Shown here in pieces: positions 34,981 through 47,490 of a DNA stretch of 64,000 nucleotides. Location: contig CAJNOI010000133.1 of the NCBI GenBank assembly GCA_905250115.1, positions 212,983-276,982 on the forward strand. The letters are read 5' to 3'. The notes beneath the pieces are model-generated. The model did not search any database. It was not told where the DNA came from and was given only the letters and a program-made list of their open reading frames with translations. The position numbers were made by a program, and so were the translations under genes. The stretch comes from Adineta steineri. Taxonomy: Eukaryota > Rotifera > Eurotatoria > Adinetida > Adinetidae. Positions within the stretch are counted from its first letter, which is position 1; the number at the start of each line of letters is the position of its first letter.

Positions 34981-36918
34981 CCAACAGCAATACAGCGTTA
35001 GTACTATATGAAATGATATTTAGATGTTCAAACGATTATCACTAGAAATAGCGATATTTAAAAGCTTTGTTTTTAGCTATTGAATAATCGCCATCCAGAT
35101 AGACAAGAATAGGGAACGTTTACTCACAGAAGTCGAAACAAGGCCAATTTTAGATAACTAGATTTGATCTACACTCATTTAAATATTGGATATCCGTGTA
35201 CTGTCCAACAGTATCAGACGAAAACATTGTTGATAAAAAGATTTTCATGTGATAGAAGTCATTAATCATTTTAGTAATCACTTACACCAACTCACTCTCA
35301 AGGTGATCCGAATAATTTTACACATTGAAGTACTAGTTGACATAATATCGACATGAGACATATCTATCAACACCTGATCTTATGTTTCAGGTCGTATTTG
35401 TATAGAGATGAGTAATTCAAAAAAATATCGCAAGAATATAACAAGCAAATTTCAAACTCGAGAAAAACGTCTTTCGTCACCATCAATTAACTCTTAGTAT
35501 ACTGATTTTCTTATAAGAAAAATGCGAGAATTATATTCTCTTACTGACAGTCACATCCTAGCGCATACGTACATCACCCATTCAACCTGATGAAAGTACA
35601 TATTGTTTCCAATTTGTTTAACTATGTAGAATGACTTCCACTCAAATTCTGAAATTTGATCATTATTCATCATAACTGAATTGTAGGACAGTGTTGGAGT
35701 GTCATCAGTTCGCGACATCGGTAGAACTCGAAAAATACCAGTAAACTCGTTTATAATATATTTTTCATTAATTTAATTCAAAATTTCATAATAAATCTTA
35801 TCTTAACCATAAAAAAAGAGAAGCTTTTTCAAGGTTTGAAATCATTTAATCTGTGATCAATAGATAGACAACTTATGCACAGAAGAGATTCGACGTCATT
35901 TTGAGAACAACATTTTTTACTCACTTTTCTGTCTTATCTAGAATGGACAACAACAGGAAACATGAGTGTCGAAAGATGTAGTCACACAGCATCCACATTA
36001 ACAAATGGATTAGTATTAGTTGCTGGTGGAGAGAATAGCAATGCTGTTCTCAATAGTGCTGAGTTGTACAATCTATCAACAGGCACTTGGACAACCACAG
36101 GAAACATGAGTGTCGCACGATATTGGCACACAGCATCCACATTAGCAAATGGATTAGTATTAGTTGCTGGTGGTAATGGCAATAGTGCTGAATTGTACAA
36201 TCCATCAACAGGTACTTGGACAACTACAGGAAGCATGCGTGTCGCACGAGAACTTCACACAGCATCCACATTAGCAAATGGATTAGTATTAGTTGCTGGT
36301 GGAGAGAACGGTGCTTTTCTCAATAGTTCTGAGTTGTACAATCTATCATCAGGTACTTGGACAACTACAGGAAGCATGAATGTCGCACGACAATATCACA
36401 CAGCATCCACATTAGCAAATGGATTAGTATTAGTTGCTGGTGGAGAGAATAGCAATGCTGTTCTCAATAGTGCTGAATTGTACGATCCATCAGCAGGTAC
36501 TTGGACAACTACAGGAAGCATGAATTTTGCTCGATTTTTGCACACAGAATCCACATTAGCAAATGGGTATGTATTAGTTACTGGTGGACACAACAGTAGT
36601 GGTTATCTCAATAGTGCTGAGTTGTACAATCCATCAACAGGTACTTGGACAACCACAGGAAGCATGAGTGTCGCACGATATTGGAACACAGCATCTACAT
36701 TAGCAAATGGATTAGTATTAGTTGTTAGTGGATACAACGGTGGTAGTTGTCTCAATAGTGCTGAATTGTACGATCCATTAACAGGTACTTGGACAACTAC
36801 AGGAAGCATGAGTGTCACACGAGGACGTCACACAGCATCCACATTAGCAAATGGACAAGTATTAGTTGCTGGTGGAGACGGCAGTAGTGGTTTTCTCAAT
36901 AGTGTTGAGCTTTATTAA
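33708..36918 (+). CDS. Secreted Kelch-repeat protein
   Basis: Three exons join in phase: 33708-34002 (signal peptide MFRIFFILLVVSTG and an Asn/Ser-rich domain with a CQLFYTN motif), 34934-34996 (63-nt Thr/Ser linker, phase 1-1) and 35942-36918 (1335 nt in total, 444 aa). The last exon holds seven near-identical Kelch-type units of about 45-50 residues, each with HTASTLANG, VLVAGG, SAELY and GTWTTTG blocks. This form of the motif is the one common in bacterial Kelch proteins. High DNA identity between units suggests recent expansion or homogenisation. The last unit stops at SVELY, so the propeller may close with the first half-unit. Probably an extracellular beta-propeller; partner unknown. 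Both introns are unusually long (931 and 945 nt), and the first contains a telomere-like hairpin. Confidence 0.88.
34222..34292. repeat. Telomere-like hairpin (intron 1 of Kelch gene)
   Basis: Begins TTGAGGGTGTGGGTGTGGGT, spacer with GAGCTCTCTTG, an inner CACCCTCCC arm, then TCACACCCACACACA. Confidence 0.8.
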
Positions 36919-37062
36919 TCGATATAAGCAGAATGACATTTTCTTTTGTCAACTGAATTATATTTTTTTATATATAATCAAGCTATTTAATCATTCACAT
37001 TTCTTAATACATTATCATTTATCAAATAATATATGAGTTGTAGTAATATCTCGAAGTCATCT

Positions 37063-37109
37063 TGAGGATGAGTGGGTGTAGGTGTCAGTAGAGAGAAACG
37101 ACGCACACC
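37063..37109. repeat. Telomere-like hairpin
   Basis: Arm TTGAGGATGAGTGGGTGTAG, spacer TCAGTAGAGAGAAACGA, then CGCACACCCACACCCTC. Confidence 0.8.
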
Positions 37110-37133
37110 CACACCCTCGCTTTTTGTTAACAA

Positions 37134-37246
37134 AACTTCGGAGTTTTTCGGAGTCGAAGTCAAAAAAATAAAAATCCTCGGAGTCAGAGTCGTGGATACA
37201 AAATTTTTCGGTGTCGGAGTCGGAGTCAAAAAAAGTTGACTCCGCA
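37134..37246. repeat. TCGGAGTC-type interrupted hexamer repeat
   Basis: Repeated TCGGAGT(C) units are spaced by A-rich runs. A pure stretch TCGGAGTCGGAGTC lies near 37217-37231, with an inverted GACTCCG just after. Origin unknown. Confidence 0.6.
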
Positions 37247-38140
37247 GGTCCCTAGTTGACAGCCTAGGCCGTCGGATTGAACCTTTTTTTATAATCACAT
37301 TGTTTGCATCGACTATTACATGTAGTTCCACAACCGAATTCAAGACAAGTTTTTAATGTGTAACAACAACTTCTTACAGCATGGACTTATACTATATGTC
37401 GAAAATATGACAATGAACATTTACGTCTTTTTCTAATACACCTTTTCTTTGTGATTGATGCTAAGATGAGAGCAACGTTGAGTAAAATATAAATTACTGT
37501 GTAACATGCTATAATATTTATCGAATATTAGTAATAATTTAACTTAACTCATGCACATTTCCTCTTTCCTATATTGTATTTCGAGTGAATCAAAATGCAT
37601 GGAGGATTTCGTCGTCAAAAACTGATCAATTCACTTCATGACAAACAATCATGGCAACTAAAATAAAGAGGACTGAACTGACGTGCATGGTTTGATTGAG
37701 ATAGTGTGCCAGTAGAAAGCAATTGGTAAACGTCGCTTCGTTTCATACATACCTTCTGTTAAACTGCTGTTCGTTCTTTTTTGTAGTTAATTCTTTGCTA
37801 CAAATATGAGTAACTCTACTCAGTTATATTGTCTACTTATATATTTTTGATCTTTGTAAAAACAAATCTACGTAAACGCTTATCAGTTCCGCGATTTTTA
37901 TTCTATTATTAAATATATATTCGCAGAAAGTCCAAAGTTTATATAAAGATAACGTTATTCGCCGAAGAATATACTGTGTGAAAGTCACACACCCGTCAAA
38001 TTATCCTTGAAAAAAAAGAGGAACAAGATAAGATGCAATGACGCATATAACGTTATCGAAGAGAAACCATGAGAAATATCAAAACAATACAATCATTGTA
38101 AAAAGTGAGTTAGATAAAATAATTTTTAAAGAGAGCAACA

Positions 38141-38148
38141 TCAGGCAT
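38141..38148. repeat. Left target-site duplication, TCAGGCAT
   Basis: The same 8 bp occur at 48645-48652, just outside the right inverted repeat. Confidence 0.8.
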
Positions 38149-38640
38149 GAGGGGTCCACAAGAAATTGAAGTTATCTTGGAGCAATTTTATACTATATAA
38201 TTACACTCTTTAGCTCTCGCAACTCCCTTTACTCCCTTAGCTCCTTTAACTCCCTCAGCTCCCTTAACTCCCTTAGCTTCCTTTACTCCTTTAACTCCCT
38301 TTACTCCCTTAGGTCCCTTAACTCCTTTAACTCCCTTTACTCCCTTAACTCCCTNNNNNNNNNNNNNNNNNNNNNNNNNNNNNNNNNNNNNNNNNNNNNN
38401 NNNNNNNNNNNNNNNNNNNNNNNNNNNNNNNNNNNNNNNNNNNNNNNNNNNNNNTCCCTTAACTCCTTTAACTCCCTTTACTCCCTTAACTCCCTTAGCT
38501 CCCTTTACTCCTTTAACTCCCTTTACTCCCTTAGGTCCCTTAACTCCTTTAACTCCCTTTACTCCCTTTAGTCGCTTTAGCCCTTTAACTCCCGTTACTC
38601 CCTTAACTCCCTTTACTTCCTTAACTTCCTAGTCGTTGAA
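38149..38640. repeat. Left terminal inverted repeat and subterminal tandem array
   Basis: Unique inverted part at 38153-38215, then (A/G)CTCCCTT(T/A)-type tandem units from about 38216 to 38630, interrupted by 100 Ns (38355-38454). Confidence 0.85.
38355..38454. other. Assembly gap (100 N)
   Basis: A run of 100 N inside the tandem array. A round number suggests unknown true length. Confidence 0.95.
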
Positions 38641-39485
38641 ACGCGGAATGCAACGTGGTTTTACATGTGATTTAGTGACTTGTAACACGTGAAGCATGGA
38701 TTGTGGACGTGTTAATCACATTGGACAAAGCTAACGGAAATAAAAATCGTGAAAATGTGCGCTTTTCTGAATTATAGTTTTATTAAAATTTCAAAGTTTC
38801 TGCGTGTACTTGTCGGGCTTTTTTTGAGTTTTGTCTGTCTGGGAAGCAGTTCCTTACATTTTCATACCCGGTTATCTATTGGTTTGGGTTTCTTGAGTTT
38901 ACAATAATTATTCGATTAATCTTTGAATGAAATAAAAATAAACGCCTATGTGGGAAAAGATGATTTTCGTTGTTTTGTAGAGGGGTGTTTTATGGTAAAC
39001 GGTCAATAATAAGGAGTGGTTGCGTATTATTTTGATAGATGGACAAATGTGTCAAGCTGTATGTAACTACTTTTATTCGTTTTCTTACTCTGGGGTTTTT
39101 TAGTTTTATTGTCGTTCTACATTATAGAAGATACACATTGTTAGGAAGAAGTAGATTATATGCTTCAGTATTGACATGTTCATACAGGACGTACGGGTCT
39201 ATACCCAGTTATATTTATGCAATATGTCCTGCCTGATACATATATGATAGTGTAGATAAGTGTGACAAGAATGTGTGTGAAAGTGTTTTCGAGTTCTTAT
39301 ACCTATAAATGTTTCTTTTAAGTTGACCGATTTTCTTTTTTTGTATTTTGTTTATTTAATTTATAAAGTAACGGTTTTAAGAGCTGTGTTTTCCTCCAGT
39401 TGTTAAACAGAAACTTGTCAGTTTTATTTTTATTTTTTTGTGAACTAATTTAGATTGTTCGTCTTACCTTGCTTAATTTCGTACA
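38641..39485. other. Transposon left non-coding region
   Basis: Between the left tandem array and the first gene start. T-rich, with no supported coding sequence; presumably 5' untranslated and promoter sequence of the DUF3987-like gene. Confidence 0.5.
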
Positions 39486-42400
39486 ATGTCAAAAGATACA
39501 CAAGACTGGAGTGAAATTTATGAGCGCAACATACAGCAATGTCTTAAAATAATCGATGGATACGATTTCAGCAGTTTAAAGTTACCACCTCACATTGATC
39601 AATTTGTTCAAGAATTATCGTGTCACCATAATTGTGATCCCAAGGTCCTTTTTTACACGTTATTATCAGTAATAGGACATTATTGCGAAGCTGTTACAGT
39701 GTATAACATTGAAGCGAAGCAATCCAGGCCAATTACGGTCTTCGAAGTTTTGATCGCACCTTCAGGTATATATATATATGTATTCTTCAAGAGAATCTTT
39801 TGTGTATTTACTTTTATATTATTTTAGGTGTTGAAAAATCAAAGTATATAAACATCATTTCGAACGCGTGTACAACATTCGAAATGTATTTATATGAGAA
39901 ATGTTACAAAAAAGAACGCAATTTTGGTGAACCTGTCATCGTGAAGCCTAATGTAGAGGTGAGAAGTTATTGTTATCTCGTTGTTATAAATAACAATAAC
40001 ACTTTTTGTTATTAGTTATTTTTAACAATAACTATAACAAAAAGTGTTATTGTTATTTGTACCAATAACTTTTTGGTTATTGTTATTTATAACAATAACA
40101 ATAACAATAAATTCTCACCCCTAGCCTTATGTACAAGTTGGAGAGAACAAGAAAAGAAATACAGAATCGTATGAGAAATGGGTCACTGATCATGGGTCAA
40201 TAAAACAAGTTTATACAACGCCTGCTCTTTTGAATATGATGACGAGTTTAAACTTATACTTTCTTGCAAATGAAGGTGATGGAATGCTTCAAGAGTGCTC
40301 CTTTTGGAACCCAGCGGACACAACCGCTGATATGAAGCAAGGAGCCCTTATTGATTGTAAGTGACCATGTGTATTGTTTTATATGATTTCATCAAGCTGC
40401 TTTTCGTATATCTGAATTTTTGCTCTCTAATACTTAGCGCATACCAAAAGTCTTTACGGAGCTACATCATTTTCTTATAATATGCTTGGAGAAATTTTCT
40501 TTTTACACGAACAGACAAAAGCAATAAAATAAACTGTTCTTATAAATCGTAATTAGAACCTTTCTCACACTGAATCTTCTGGTATATTCTGTTTATTAAT
40601 ACAACTTACAAGATGAATTGGAAATTGAAATGCGAAGTATAGCCATTAATAAGTCTCATTCGTCAATTAAGTTTACCTAAAAATAATATTCCTCATAACA
40701 TTATTATTACAATATTAGATAAATAATATTTAAATAGTGTCGAAATTGAGAGCTTTGTCTTTACTGTGTGTTCGTATAAAGAGAAAATTTCTTCAAGCAT
40801 ACTATAAGAAAGTGATGTAGCTCCGTAAAGACTTTTGGTATGCTCTGAGTAGGCTGGGATAGTAACAAAATTATCAAAAGTACTGTTACTCACGGCAGTA
40901 AAATTATTAAAGATCGTACTATGTCGATGTGTATCGCCAGTACAGGGCGTCGATGGCCGGAAATGTTAAAAGAATTATCGTACGTAGATATTTTTTATGT
41001 GGTCTTTAAAACTTATGTATTTATTTTCATCCTGTCTGTACTATCGTAGTAGAATACAACGTGCAGGTGGTTTGCACGAAAGATGTACATTTTTTTGCTT
41101 CGACGTATTTGGAGATGCTCACAATGATTGTATGACTTTAACAACTGAAAAACAATATTACAATAATTTGTATGATGAATTATTATGTACAGCCACACAA
41201 AATGACCATTTAAAGCATTCGTTAGTTCAAGTTTTATGTATCATTAAATTGTTCGATTATAGAACATTAGTATGGTCCCGTGAATCATTCTTGTTTATTC
41301 AACCACGATTAAACGAATTAAAACTAAATAAGAAATGTTCTTTATTAGAAAACCCATATTTATTCCGGAGTAAACAACAAATGGCAGTCCGTCGACGTGG
41401 AGCAGAACATACAGTTCGATATGCATGTCTTATCCAAATGTTTAAAAACGCATTGTATGTATTGAGTATAATGGACGAAAAAGTAGTAAAATCTGGTAAT
41501 ATTAGTGAAGAGTTTGAGCTAGAAGCTAAAACAATAGTAAGAATAGTTGACTAGAAATAAAATACAACTGTATTTTGTTTATTTTTTCCTACTTTTTTCA
41601 GATAATAAATACGTTTGGCTCAGTCTTGGAACGTCAAAACTCCTTTCATAAGAACGGCGTTCCTATTCAACCATTAGAAGTTGATATAGAATCAGCAACG
41701 TCTGCAGTTGCCTTAGTTTTTTCCTTGCTCTTACCACAATGTGCAATTTTGTTCAACTATGGAACCGATCATGATGATAAATCATATGAACAGATAGTTA
41801 TCGATGAGGAGAAGATGAAAATGACAAAACATCAAGAACTTACGATAAGAATAGAAAAATTCATTATAAATCTGAATTACTGTTTTTTTCACAAAACGTG
41901 TATCACAAGTAGTCATTTCTGCGATAGGCGTGAAATGGTGAACGATGTACTTAATGATCTAGTTACACGTGATTTATTATACTGTGGTGATGGTGAAAGA
42001 ATATTCTTTGAAACGAAACGTTCATCAATGGTGAAAACTTATTTAAAATTTATACCAACTACTGAGGATGAACCACGATTTCGCGACAGTCTTTTAGAGT
42101 TATATAATATACAATATGAAGATTATATAAAACAATTTGATCAAGCTTCATTATTACCAGCAAAAAGCTCTTTAACACCTTTTGGCCGTGATTATATTCG
42201 GAAACCACAATACGCACCTATCATGAATAAAAAATGTATTTTATTTTGATATTTTTTTTCGTAAATGATGTTTTATACCATAATAGATTGTTTTGTAACA
42301 CCAGACAAGCAATTGAATACATCAAATGATGAGACTGATGTTGCTCGTGAAGAAACACAATTAAATCGACAAGGTAATATTCTCTTTTTTTTTATAAAAT

Positions 42401-43844
42401 AACAGAAATTCAATTTTCAATGAGTCATGGATGTGTTTCAGATAATGACTTACGTTCTTTACCATTAGTAGATGTCAATCATCATGATCAGCATGAACTT
42501 TTAACATGTAATGCCGATAAAACAATACAACATTCATCAATTCTTGGCGCCAATCAATGTATTCAAACTACAAAAGCAACGGATCATATCTTGACAATCC
42601 AAGAAAATGTCGTAAAAGATATTAATGATATACAAAACCGAAATTTATTGTTGTCGTCAGCGGTCGGTACGTTTCGATTGATTATTGCAAAGATTTTCTC
42701 AGTTTTCGCTAACTGTTGTATTGAATTTCCCTTTTCACAGCTATACCGAGAATAAGCACGACTCCTAAAACTTGTGCTATTGCAACCGAACAAGATGAAA
42801 ACTCAGTTCTCTTGAAAAAAGATGGTATGATTGCATTTACTAAAACTTCTGTATTGAAATAGATTCTGCTTTTATTGTGTAGAATTTTATGCTCTTCAAA
42901 ATCAACCAACAGTATCAGATGATTGTGATCAAACAACCCTTGAAAATGTTGATCTGAATACTTGGCATGATCGTCCATTGAATGTTACTACACCAGAGGA
43001 TGTAAATAATGACCACGATGATATACTAACAAAAAATTCAGAACTAGATGGTATTACAGATGATCTAAGTAATTGAGAATTTTATGATTATTAAAAAATA
43101 AAATAGCGAAAATTTTCTTGCGTTCAAATTAGAACAATCTAGTAGTGAAGCAGCAGGACAACTGGATAAAATTCTGGAAGCAACTCAAAATGATCAAGGT
43201 TAGATATAAATATATGAAATACATTGTATTTTTTAAGTCAATTTCTTTTTATTAGAGAAAATAGTAGGTAAAACAATGGATATAAATAAGAAAATACTTG
43301 CTGGAAAAGCTTTACTAATTCCATCCATTGTACTAACAAAAGGATTGATTGGATTACACATAAGAGCACCAGCAAAAGATATCAATGATGCATTAGAGTA
43401 TCTTGTAGCCGAAGAATTATTGAAAAAAGACAAGTATCTTCAAGCCAGAAACCATCCAATTGAATCATATTTGAAATGTCTTCCGAAAGATTTTGATAAC
43501 ATATCAAATAAATATTTATTACAACGAAAATTATCAGAACCTCAAGTGACTGTTGATAAATATCTTGATTCATTGAAAACAATAAAATATGCAACACTAG
43601 TACAATGCCCAACGAGTATATTGATTAATGTGTTACAAACACCACCTTATGATCAGTTTCAGATTGATCTTTCAAGCAAACGTAAAGGTATGTATATGTT
43701 CCAGTACGCATCTTGTAGTACAATTTGCTATTTTATGTTTTACATTTATGTAAATGGACAGAATCCGATGAAGATACAAATAATGAATCTTTTATAAATG
43801 AAGAAAAACGAAAAAAAATGAAAACGAGTGGTGAAAATAAATGA
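39486..43844 (+). CDS. DUF3987-like multi-exon protein in transposon (disrupted)
   Basis: Exons phased by hand: 39486-39765, 39828-39958, 40125-40356, 40438-~40520, 40899-40979, 41050-41536, 41602-42235, 42287-42373, 42406-42666, 42741-42824, 42883-43050, 43133-43198, 43256-43687, 43762-43844 (stop TGA). Introns are mostly 32-75 nt. The N-terminal half resembles DUF3987: an IAPSGVEKSK P-loop-like start, PALLNMM...EGDGML, and GGLHERCTFFCFDVF. The C-terminal third is polar and acidic, ending in a basic tail (EEKRKKMK). DUF3987 proteins in prokaryotes accompany primase/helicase modules, so a replication-related role is possible but unproven. Between 40520 and 40899 an inverted second copy of one exon sits in the gene and no clean splice join is seen, so this copy is probably broken there. 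Confidence 0.65.
39959..40124. repeat. Palindromic intron (TAACAA hairpin)
   Basis: The entire 166-nt intron is an inverted repeat. GTGAGAA at the donor mirrors TTCTCAC at the acceptor, with (GTTATT)n left and (AATAAC)n right arms and a central 21-bp perfect arm built on AACAATAACACTTTTTGTTA. It looks like a miniature inverted-repeat insertion used as an intron. Confidence 0.85.
40438..40845. repeat. Inverted duplication of an internal exon
   Basis: The exon encoding HTKSLYGATSFSYNMLGEIF (40438-40522, plus strand) recurs inverted at about 40756-40845, coding on the minus strand for HTKSLYGATSLSYSMLEEIF. Several substitutions separate the copies, so they diverged before or after inversion. 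Confidence 0.85.
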
Positions 43845-44048
43845 CAACGGCATTCATGTTATTGGCCATTACATTGAAAGTCGACACATCATTCAAAAAC
43901 TGGTGTTTTCTATTTTTTTCTTATTTTTATTTTCCTTTTCGAGCCATTTCTTATATTCATTTCTTTTATTCCGATTAGATAAAAAACATTTTGATATATT
44001 GATTTGTATCGTTTATAGATAGAACAACGTGTTATATAGTTACTGCTT

Positions 44049-47016
44049 ATGGCTGATATTAATTACCTTCAGTTAGTTTTGAGTGACTTCAGTTTGAAAC
44101 AATTATTTTACATAAATTGGTTTAACAACAATCTTGATGTTGGTGTAGCAAATCGTAATACAATAATCATAGATTTATTACGTGAATGCACAGGTGAAAA
44201 ATTAGAACAGTGGACGCCAATAACAATCGAACAATCGTTAATGGCAATCAATGCATTAGGTTTTCTCAATCGGGTTGAAGAAAAACTCTTAGATACAAAG
44301 TTAAATACTTATTTAACATCCAAAGGTTGTTCAAATATGATAGTCGAACCATATATTAGAAAATGTTGTGATACGAAATTAAAAATGATCATTGGACGAA
44401 AAATAATAATATTCAAAATAGATGGTTCATATACCGGTACATTAACATATGGTAATTGTCTAAAATGTATGAAACAATATTCACATAATTATTTTATGTA
44501 TCAAGACAAAAAATACGTTACGTACGATTCAGTCTTCAGCAGTAACTTAGTCTATTTGGGTGGTAATTACGGTTATGATAAAAAATTTATCAGGTGGTTG
44601 TCAAATTCTATTTTATATTTGTATAGTGGTTTTGAGAATTTTGCTAAATGTTATAATGCAACAAACAATCAAATTTCTAAAACTGTCGATACCGCTAATA
44701 TCAATCTATGCCCAACTCGAATACAAGATTTTTGGTTTTTGTACAACTTTATAAATATATCATTCTTTTATACCGAATCAACAATATTGCAAGTTCCAAG
44801 TAACTGGTAATATAACAGCTTTGAATTAACATATCATTTTAGTATATCTGTGTCTTACTGTTGCTTTAGCGATCGACAAAAATTAGTCGAATTTATGAAT
44901 ACTAATTATGACAGATTAAACAAACATTTTGTAAACTATTGGGCTTTACACAAAGAACATCATAGTTGCGGAACAACATGTTCAATGGCATTTGTAACAG
45001 ACGGATTTCAAAAATCCAGTCGCTTTATATGCGGTAATATTAAAATGGTTGTTCGCAATAAAGAACTAGGTAAATCGAAAAAATATCTTATGTACTTAAC
45101 CTTCCGTTACCGTCATGAAATCCACTGAAATGTGTAGCTTCTCAAAACAGATACATTTTAATTAAAGATCATAGCTATTTAAAATGTGGCGCCTTTTTAA
45201 CAGCAACGTAATTATTTGATTCAAGTAGCTATTTCACGATATATATACAAATATCAAATTATCTAAATAGCTAATTCATTTTTATAGAATTCCACACTCT
45301 CCTTTCTATTGAGTAAATGCCTATATTGAATCTTTAAATATTTTTATGCGTATACCTGATGTATATACTTGTAGTCAAGAAATATTTATATAGTTATGAG
45401 TATATTTATTTAAATGAGTAGCAAATTTTTTAATAGCTGAATAGCTTTTTAATAAGCAAATTAACTATTGTTAAAAAGCGTTGTTATTCAACTGTTAAAA
45501 TTTTGGATTTTGTTTCTTTTTTTTCTCAGAATCCTGTTCGTAGGCATTTAGTAACTTAAGTTTAACAGACCAGTAATATTTAAGTAACTATAAGATTTTA
45601 AATTGATGAAATTTGTTTGAGTAGAATGAGAACAATTCAAAGACATTAAATGGTGTTTCAAAGAGAGTTTTTATTTAGTCTAATAATAGCATTAGAAGAA
45701 ATTAAACAAATATAAAAGCATTTAATCTTATCGATATATTTATAATATACAACTCAATCTTAATTTAGCGCATCCTTCACATCAAATAACTAATACTAAA
45801 AGATTTATCTTTTTTTTTGATTTTTTTCTCAACATTTCTATTAGAATAATTCGCTAACCTGAAACACATTCCTAATATTTACTTCTATAATCACATATAT
45901 TTATCTATTTTTAATTCAAATCTATTCAATACTATTCGGGAATAAATAGCTAACAAATCCTTAAATAGTGCTAGCCATTTAATATCTCGAGAAGAAAATA
46001 AAGTCATAGTAAATAAATAGCTAATAAAATATTTAAATAGTACAGGCGAAGCATTAAATAGTGCTAGAGTTTAAAAAGCCTAAGACCAGATCGTTCATAA
46101 AGGTATACAGCTAAATAAGAGTCTAACATATATTTTTCTTAGCTATTTTTCAGAGATTGCTTATATGACAAAAATTGTATCTCTTTTGAGAATGAGCCAT
46201 AAAATGAGGAAGGTAACAGAGGGTTAACTGTTTAATTCTCAATGAGCAAGTAAATTTTTTTAAGGATATGTACAAGTTGGGTGTGGTAATCGCCCAGAAT
46301 ATGAAGCAAAACATAAAAGAAAACAGGATAATCAATGTAAATCAATAACAACATCAACAAATGGTTCAAATGACGATACAACAGATGCTTTATGTCGAAG
46401 CTGTAAACTAAATCCGATATCACATGATGTTGAAGAAGAAATAATTACCAACAATGAATGCAATATTAATCGAAATCCACGCTTTGTAAATGGGAAAGTT
46501 AGATCTTATGGCGTGATATACACGATGTATAACTGTGGAATTGTTGTGGATTTTCTTGAGATTAACTTGTCTGAGCAAGTATTTATCACTTTGTTGCATT
46601 GGTTCAGTATGTTAGATAAAATCAGTGATTTAACAAAAACACCGACGATTTTCATCTACGATAATGCGTGTAGCGTATGGTTATATTTCAAAACACGATT
46701 TCATACCACCAAAACGTTAGTTCTAACACAATCAGCACAGTACCTTGATTCATGTGAGATGTTTATTGACCGTCTTCATCAAAAAACACACACTCGTCCC
46801 ATGTGTCGTACAGAAAGGAATATTGATTTGAAACCACATTTAGATGATGTGAATACAATGGTTTGTGAACAGAATAATTCATGGCTCAAGCAGTTCATCA
46901 ATATATTGTGCAATTTATCAGGGCAACGTTCCAAATTTTATTATTTGTTTCTATTTCATTTGCTAAATTGCAGACGTTGCTCATTCAATCCAGAAAAAAA
47001 ACCACACCTTTTGTGA
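44049..47016 (+). CDS. KDZ-like (Zisupton-type) DDE transposase
   Basis: Three exons join in phase: 44049-44806, 44843-45069, 46265-47016 (1737 nt, 578 aa, TGA stop). The middle exon has a Cys/His cluster (HHSCGTTC) followed by VTDGFQKSSRFIC. The last has RSYGVIYTMYNCGIVVDF, then IYDNAC, FIDRLHQKTHTRPMC and VCEQNNSWLKQF. The order D (VVDF), D (YDNAC), H...C, E (CEQ) matches what I know of KDZ transposases. It would cut and rejoin the element's ends. Intron 1 is 36 nt. Intron 2 is about 1.2 kb and full of short AAATAGCTA-type repeats. No internal stop was found in the joined frame, so the transposase may be intact. The true start could lie upstream. Confidence 0.75.
45128..46150. repeat. Cluster of TAGCTATTT/AAATAGCTA repeats in transposase intron
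   Basis: Within intron 2 the palindrome-like units AAATAGCTA, TAGCTATTT, AAATAGT and TTTAATAGC recur at least a dozen times in both orientations amid very AT-rich DNA. Confidence 0.65.
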
Positions 47017-47127
47017 TTTAATAATAATTCTATTCTTTCACATTTTATCTTTCGTTGTTTCTAACCAATTTATATTATACATTGTTAGGGATATCTTCGC
47101 ATAGTTTCACTTATTGTTCGTCTTCTT

Positions 47128-47250
47128 TTTTTATGGGTTGAATATATTTCTTTCTTTCTTTCTGATCACATATATTTCTTTCTATCTGATCATATATATT
47201 TCTTTCGTTCTTTCTTTCTTTCTGATCATATATATTTCGATCACATATCT
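47128..47250. repeat. TTTCTTTC / GATCATATATATTTC tandem repeat
   Basis: Roughly four imperfect copies of a TCTGATCA(C/T)ATATATTTC unit, spaced by TTTCTTTC runs. Low-complexity; open frames across it are artefacts. Confidence 0.75.
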
Positions 47251-47490
47251 TCTTATTCTTCTTATGTTTAAACCCTGGAATCGTTCGGCCACGTATATAT
47301 GTTCCTCCTCTTCTATATGATCGGTCTGATATAGTGTGTGTAATTATCACCATCAAATAGAAACCGTTAGCAGACATTCTTTTCGAAAATACCCTTACAA
47401 GTTCAGTTAAACAACGAAAGATATTCACAGGTATTCAAGAAGTTCTATAATTATAGATAAAGGAAAAGCAAGTAAATGAACTGTGAAAAG

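Larger units (their letters stand above)
36919..38140. other. Intergenic between Kelch gene and large transposon
   Basis: Contains a telomere-like hairpin (37063-37109), a GGAGTC-rich patch (37134-37246) and AT-rich DNA without a supported gene. Confidence 0.6.

Noticed and set aside
35982-36818. Three minus-strand frames opposite the Kelch exon
   Set aside because: Antisense shadows of the repeated Kelch units; the plus strand has the conserved motif and a phased gene model.
37122-37343. Minus-strand frame with Thr-Pro repeats
   Set aside because: Made of the GGAGTC-type repeat and a telomere-like hairpin.
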